Positions 58,117-64,000 of a DNA stretch of 64,000 nt are shown here, in pieces. The translations under genes were made by a program, and so were the position numbers. The notes below the pieces were generated by a model. It was given only the letters and a program-made list of their open reading frames with translations. It was not told the origin of the DNA and searched no databases. Numbering within the stretch: the stretch's first letter is position 1; each line of letters opens with the position of its first letter. The stretch covers positions 2,283,779 to 2,347,778 of the forward strand of contig QANY01013423.1 in NCBI GenBank assembly GCA_003255025.1, written 5' to 3'. The stretch comes from Datisca glomerata. Its lineage: Eukaryota; Streptophyta; Magnoliopsida; Cucurbitales; Datiscaceae.

Positions 58117-58704
58117 ATATGAGTATCTCTCTAAGAAATCGTGATATCAAGATCTATGTTGATTAGTTTACTTTTTACTATTTTGATTGAATCTATTTAT
58201 GAGTTGTTTGTTTTTGCATATACTGTGTTATTTCCTACACCTCTGATGGTGAGTTTGTAACCTATTTGTTGGAATGCGTTAAGGCACCAAACCTGTTTTC
58301 TTAGGTTGTATTGAGGAATGCTTCATGACGGTGTAAATACTGTGACAGTTTAAGTTACTGTGTTGTAATAGAACTCTCATGTTCACGTTTTAGAGAGATT
58401 TGAACCAACTAAAGCAATAAAATCACCAAAGTAAGTACCTTCAACATATTTAATGTACTTATTAAGTACTCTAATTATACTAGGATTTTTACCTAGTACC
58501 AAGTGTCCTGGTCTTGAGAAGTTTCATCCGCCACATCCCACCAACGAAATTTTACAGAAAAATACTTCGACTTAACCAGGGACCATCGATGCAATTATTC
58601 CAGAAAGAAAAACCAACTAAAAGGAGGAATATTCGATGATAAACGGGGCAAAATCCTGGCCGACAAAGGAAATAAGGGAACAAACAACAAATTTGTTTTT
58701 ATAA
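58117..58704. other. Intergenic DNA downstream of the SDR gene
   Basis: No additional gene was recognised. The part nearest 58,705 should contain the 3' UTR of the minus-strand SDR gene. Confidence 0.4.
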
Positions 58705-59592
58705 TCATTTCGGATTGAGACTTGGATTGGTGACACTGAAACCACCATCAATTACCAGATTAAGCCCACTGACGTACTTGGACTCATCACTTGCCAAAAA
58801 CAAAGCTGCGTTGGCAACGTCCTCTGCTTCCATGACTGATCCTTTAAAGTTAGCCGATAAAGAAATGAAATCTTCCATTTGTCTCTTAATCACAACATCA
58901 TTAGTTTTCAATAACATAGGAGTGACAGTAACAAAAGGAGAAATGCAGTTAACTCTGATTCCATGATTCCCCAATTCCACACTTAAATTCTTAGCAAGCC
59001 CAACAATAGCATGTTTAGAAGCAGTATAAGCATGAGTAGATCCAGAACAGCTAACAGAGACGACACTTGAAGTGAAAAGAATGCATCCTTTTTTAGCTGG
59101 AATCATAACTCTAGCTGCATGTTTAGCCCCTAAGAAACCACCAAACAAATTGACATCAAACACCCTTTTGAAATCTGCTAAATCAGAGGTTAAGATTGTT
59201 GACTTTACATCTCCTGGTATACCGGCGTTGTTAAACATGATGTCCAGCTTTCCGTATTTAGACACGCATAGATTTACGGCGTTTTCCACATCGGATTCTT
59301 TTGCTACATTACAATGAACATAAGAGACAATGGGATTTCCAAGTTCATTGCAAAGTGCCTCACCCAGTTCATCTTGGATATCTGCAATTAGGACTTTGGC
59401 ACCATGTTCCACAAATAACCTCACTGTGCATTCGCCTATGCCGCTAGCTCCACCTGTTATCAGTGCCACCTTGCCTTCTAGCCTGAAAAACAGAGACAAA
59501 CCAACTCTCCTCTTAATTATATATGAAAAATCAACTTATCAAATAGAAGAAAGAAAGATTGCGTTTCTTAATTACCTTTTATGGGTGCTCAT
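58705..59592 (-). CDS. Short-chain dehydrogenase/reductase (plant SDR110C-like)
   Basis: Two exons (59576-59592, only 17 nt; 58705-59482) with GT/AG borders give 264 residues beginning MSTHKRLEGKVALITGG. It is a classical cytosolic-type SDR. It has the cofactor loop TGGASGIG (15-22), Asp40 after the second strand (suggesting NAD(H) rather than NADP(H)), NNAG (90-93), and the catalytic Ser145, Tyr158 and Lys162 (YTASK). The size and the HAYTASKHAIVGL phrase match the plant SDR110C group, which includes secoisolariciresinol, xanthoxin, borneol and isopiperitenol dehydrogenases. It probably oxidises a secondary alcohol of a specialised metabolite, but the substrate is not predictable. It is divergent from the P450 gene at 59,917. 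The frame from the exon 2 ORF start at 59499 was rejected in favour of the spliced start. Confidence 0.93.
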
Positions 59593-59916
59593 CCTTGATC
59601 TCCTAGACTTGATATTGAAGAAGGGAAGAACTTAGTTTTACGTTTTGAGTCTCTGCATTTTGGGATTCAGTAGTTATTTGCTCTTTATAGAAGAGGCAAG
59701 AGACCCACTTGTAATTTCGTGGATTATAATTTTTTTTAGGGGGAGGGGGTGGGGGGGATTTTTTTTTGGAACTAAACCACATGATACACGAGGTTGGTCG
59801 AACAGAACAAAAAAAAAGAGAAAATTATTGTGGCTGCATATGTATCTTAATAACAATTCGTAGCTATATAATAAAGGCCATACTCTTGTGTACAATCATC
59901 CAATCAAAGTGGCGAA
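59593..59916. promoter_or_regulatory. Shared divergent promoter of the SDR and P450 genes
   Basis: The two start codons lie 324 bp apart on opposite strands. On the minus strand CTATAAAG (59684-59690) is about 95 bases upstream of the SDR ATG. On the plus strand CTATATAATAAA (59864-59875) is about 45 bases upstream of the P450 ATG. Between them are a G-rich tract (59,740-59,757) and a T-run. The layout allows coordinated expression of both genes. Confidence 0.6.
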
Positions 59917-61581
59917 ATGGGGGAAATCATGAGCACCCTCGTGTACTCAGCCTTGTCGATTTTATCCCTCCTCCTTGCGTTCAAACTTCTGGTAGCGAAA
60001 AACAAAACAAACGGGCAAAAACTCCCTCCAAGTCCTTTTGGTCTTCCAATTATCGGACATCTCCATCTCCTCAAACACCCAATTCATAGATCTTTGCAAA
60101 AGCTATCCGAGAAATACGGTCCAATCTTCTCTCTCAGGCTTGGATCCCGTCTTGTTGTCGTTGTATCGTCGCCAGCAGCTGTTGAAGAATGCTTCACCAA
60201 AAACGACATCATTTTCGCCAACCGTCCCGATTTCGTCTCAGGCCAAGCTCTAAGCTACGGCAACGCGACCCTGGGAGCAGCTTCTTACGGCGACCACTGG
60301 CGCAATCTCCGGCGCCTGAGCACTCTCGAAGTCTTCTCATCAACCCGCCTCAACATGTCTACGGGGATTCGGAAGAACGAAATCAACATTTTGCTGCACA
60401 AGCTATATAGAGTGTCGAGGGATGGTTTCGCAAAGGTAGAGCTGAAATCATTGCTTTCAGAGCTCACTTTTAACATGATAATGAGAATGGTGGCGGGGAA
60501 GAGGTATTACGGAGAGGAAGTGAGTGGAGTACAAGAAGCCAAGGCGTTTCGGGAGCTTATGAGCGAGGTTTTTGGATTGGGATCGTATCCAGGTGATTTC
60601 TTGCCTTTCTTGAAATGGGTTGATGGACAGGGATACCTGAAGAAGGTGGAGAAACTTGGTAGAAAAGTAGATTCGTTTTTGCAAGGTTTAATTGATGAGC
60701 ATAGAACTATCAAGAAAAGTGGTGAAAATTCAAAGAATGTGGAAACTGAAAACACTATGATCAACCATTTGCTTAGTTTACAAGAGACGCAGTCCGACTA
60801 CTATACAGATGAAACTATCAAAGGCCTCATCGTTGTAAGTACTCACGTTTCTACTTGCTTTCATATGCATGTTCTTATCTATAGTTATCTTGCATCTAGC
60901 TAACTAGTTGAATTAGTATTCTGAAAATATATAAATCTTTGTATGCACCAGACCATGCTATCTGCAGCGACCGAAACATCATCAGTGACATTAGAGTGGG
61001 CAATGGCCAATTTGCTGAACCATCCATCTGCATTGAATAGGGCTAGAGCTGAACTGGACACAAGCTTTGGGGAAGAACGGTTATTGGATGAAGTAGATCT
61101 GCTCAACCTTAAGTACCTGCAGAACATAATGTCTGAGACTCTCCGATTATACCCACCGGCTCCATTATTAGCTCCACATTTGTCATCAGAAAGCTGTAGC
61201 TTAGGTGGGTATCATATCCCTGCTAATACAATGTTAATGGTAAATGCATGGGCTCTTCACAGAGACCCCAAGGTGTGGGAAGATTCAACAAGTTTTAAGC
61301 CTGAGAGATTCCAGAGTGGGGAGAATGATACGTACAAGTCATTGCCATTTGGATTGGGAAGAAGGGCTTGCCCTGGGATGGGGATGGCTAACCGTGTTGT
61401 GGCCTTAACATTAGGCTCACTCATTCAGTGCTTTGATTGGGACAGAGTCGACAGTGAAAAGGAAATTGACATGACTGAAGGCCAAGGACTTTCTATGCCT
61501 AAAGTTGAGCCATTGATAGCTTTGTGCAAACCTCGTCCACTCATGAACAAGCTTGCCTCTGAATCTGTAATTACCCTTTAA
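59917..61581 (+). CDS. Cytochrome P450, CYP81-like
   Basis: Two exons (59917-60834 and 60952-61581; donor GTAAGT, acceptor CACCAG) give 515 residues. An N-terminal hydrophobic anchor (about 8-27) and the proline hinge PPSP (37-40) indicate an ER-membrane P450. Other marks are C-helix WRNLRR (from Trp128), I-helix AATETS (311-316), ExxR as ETLR (368-371), PERF (423-426) and the heme loop FGLGRRACPG with Cys446. The single intron sits just before the I-helix, as usual for A-type P450s, and phrases such as YGDHWRNLRRLSTLEVFSS and LEWAMANLLNHP point to the CYP81 family, whose members hydroxylate or bridge phenylpropanoids, isoflavonoids and lignans. The exact substrate is unknown. The I-helix has AATET where AGTDT is common. 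A second in-frame ATG at 59929 could also serve as start. Confidence 0.93.
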
Positions 61582-64000
61582 TTATTTGATTGATAGATGA
61601 TGCAAGTCTGGAAGTGCGTTTTTATTTCTTTTGTTTTTTTATTGAGAAGTAATGAATGTTTGTTCGATCTTTAATTAGTTTAGCTTTCATGTCATGTAGT
61701 TGTAAAGCTTGTGTTTGAGCCATTCAAACATTAGTTATATTCCAAGTGCTTATAGTGAGAATTCTTACTGAGATCAGCGAGTAACGGAGTGATAGAGAGC
61801 TCTGTAAAATTGAATATGATGTTCTTCATTAATAAGAACTGATGGAAAAATTAATCTTTAAAAATATGACATATAATAATTGACAACTGTCATTGACTAT
61901 TACAAACTAACAAGGTTTTAAAGAAGGCCGAGGAGCGGGGTTGAACGCTTTGATTTTTATGCTTTGACCTTGCTTATATATTAAGGTTGAGTCTAACTTC
62001 TTATGTCACGATGAATGGGATGAAGGAAAGCCAGCATGCCGACAAGTAGACCAAACTAACTATTAAAACAGTGCTAGTTTACATGCCCCCAGCTATGTCT
62101 GTAGAACATAAATAAGTTACCACTTCAAACAAGTAAATAGTGAGTTTAGGAGAGCATTAATTGAAAAAAACACTTAAATGTGTTGTAGGAATTTACATAG
62201 AGTAAATTTTCTGGAAAGAATGAATATACCAGAAATAAAGTGAGGCAATTTAGTATTTTAAAACACTTCTACAAATGGCGTACGAAAGTATTTACTATAA
62301 GATGCATCAGCATATAAATAAATACTACTCAAGTGCTACATGAGTTTGGGAGTGTTTATGAGTAGAAACAATTCTACTCGTTAAAATAACACTATTTTAT
62401 TTAAAATTGTTTAATATCTAGCGTTATATGAAACAATTAAAAACGTTGTAAATCATACTTCTTTATATTTAAAAATTATTTGGCAACGTTGTTACGGAAA
62501 CGTCAAAGAACAATAACAAAACAACATGTTTAATGTGGATATATCATTAACATTATCATTAGATACTCAATACCGACACAACCACCTAATCATAATCCTA
62601 TTACACTTAAATCTAAACTCAACACATATAAAATTATACCTTGAAAATCATAACTAGTTTAAACAAAAGTCATCATTTCTAGATTTAACTATATGCACTA
62701 CTAATTTAGAAACTATCATCAGCATTGACAAAATCATTTGACTAGTCTCTCAACATAGGGTGTCCCCTCCTTAGATAGAGTTCTTTCTCACAACTTAAGG
62801 ATGTCATTTATTTCTTAAGGGCAGAGCCTCCTAAACACGAGATGTTCTCTTTAGGGTAGAGCCACCCCTCACCCTCTTTCAAAGTAGAGACACTGAACCC
62901 TAAACCGAAACCACTTATTTATAGGCACGCCAACAAATCCTAACTTTCTTATTCAAAATAGGATTCTTATTCAATATCAAATTACACTACTCAACAAAAG
63001 TTGGATCCTTTTATTGAGGTGTATATTGTAAGACTTTATTTAATTATTTTGTTTATCATTATATACGTGTGTGTTTAAATTTCACTCTATTCGAGTTTAA
63101 AAAAAACTTTCGTAAAACTTGTGTATTTTACGAAAAGGTCAGCCATTAATGTCAGCGAAAGCCTTTGTTAGGCATCGTTAATATGATCACGTACTTTTAA
63201 TGATAAAGTTTGGCTCTCAACGATCATCAATGACTACCAATATATTGTCGACCAATCCATTCAACCGGGGTGAATGGATTTTATAAACACGTTGGTTGAA
63301 AAAGAAAAAGAAACCGAAATTTCAAAGCTGTGTAGATATACAAACAAGTAGATTTCAAAAATTCAAATAGGGTAGAAGTTTAATTTTGGTCAGGTCACTA
63401 AAAAGAGTATAAATATCTAAAAATTATTATATTAAAAATCCAAACATAAAATAAAAGTAAGCGGGGCGACATGATTCAACCGACTCTAAGGTGGCTTCAC
63501 TACTGTTTATGTCAAATTAAACAAGAGAATTCAATTTTGAGTGAATATGCAAAAACAAAATTAATGTTAAAAAATAAGTGAATTACGTTGAAGAAGAAAC
63601 TTTGGCAAGGTCATTTCGTTTCTCTTTTTTTATATATTAGTTGAGCACGTAGCGTTGCATGTAATTAAGCAAAGTTAAAAATACACTTAAGTTTTTAAAT
63701 ATTATACATAAAATATTATGGTCTTACTCAAGAGTAAGAAAAATGTCTAATAATCTGAAACTAAAAACCAGATTAAATATAAAATGAATAGTAAAATCAT
63801 CATAATTGCAATCCTCAAAATTGATTTTTAGAATAGAAGGTTGGGCAAATATATTATATTAATGGTTCATTTAGGGAAATAATTCATTTTTAAAAAATAA
63901 GGAAGAAAATGACCAAAACAAATTATTTGTAAGATTGATCAATTTTTTCTAAGTGTAATTTTTGATAAAATTGAAAAAAAAATTATGTATGGGTGTACTA
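61582..64000. other. AT-rich DNA downstream of the P450
   Basis: It begins with the P450 3' UTR. A segment near 62,750-63,030 (AGGGTGTCCCCTCCTTAGAT..., ACTTATTTATAGGCACGCC, ACTCAACAAAAGTTGGATCC) looks LTR-like, but no second copy is in the window. GCACGTAGCGTTGCATGT near 63,645 loosely resembles the hairpin of the Helitron-like repeat. No further gene was recognised. Confidence 0.4.

Noticed and set aside
58715..59635. Plus-strand ORFs opposite the SDR gene
   Set aside because: Antisense shadows of a well-supported minus-strand coding region.

Overview
The window is nuclear DNA of a flowering plant, most likely a eudicot. Genes are intron-split with GT/AG junctions, most of the sequence is strongly AT-rich, and it is full of Ty1/copia, Ty3/gypsy, Mutator-like (MULE), Helitron-like and MITE/SINE-type repeats. 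No rRNA, true tRNA gene or CRISPR array was found. I could not assign a species.

Four protein-coding genes look intact. Two are paralogous MATE (DETOXIFICATION-type) transporter genes on the minus strand, at 9,728-15,352 and 22,256-25,313. Each has seven coding exons with matching phases; exon 2 (626 nt) and exons 3-6 (57, 239, 119, 87 nt) are identical in length. At the right is a divergent pair: a two-exon short-chain dehydrogenase (SDR) gene on the minus strand (58,705-59,592) and a two-exon cytochrome P450 of CYP81 type on the plus strand (59,917-61,581). Their start codons are 324 bp apart, and a TATA-like box faces each gene.

The rest is mobile DNA. 1-2.6 kb: tandem ~1-kb repeats with Helitron-like 3' ends. 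6.7-7.4 kb: a MITE-like element and a tRNA-derived SINE. 16.3-21.2 kb: a decayed Ty3/gypsy element lying between the two MATE genes. 27.0-38.1 kb: a MULE-related block with a broken Ulp1-type protease gene (DUF1985-like plus C48), interrupted by a precise 2.9-kb solo LTR, facing a broken MULE transposase; a separate N-terminal transposase fragment points the other way. 39.4-54.7 kb: a copia fragment, then an old Tat-like gypsy element with an antisense ORF, invaded by a CACTA-like end and a minus-strand copia element. 56.2-58.1 kb: a 1.9-kb foldback MULE with a perfect 9-bp target duplication.

The most unusual feature is a family of about 57 short near-perfect palindromes (9-11-bp arms CTACTTGAA / TTCAAGTAG around GGG or CCC). 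They form four arrays across the MULE/Ulp1 block: two in spacer/intron DNA of the Ulp1 gene, one between the two convergent genes, one upstream of the transposase. GGG and CCC forms alternate, so neighbours are reverse complements. The spacer sequences differ between arrays while the palindromic core stays constant. I know of no described element with this organisation.
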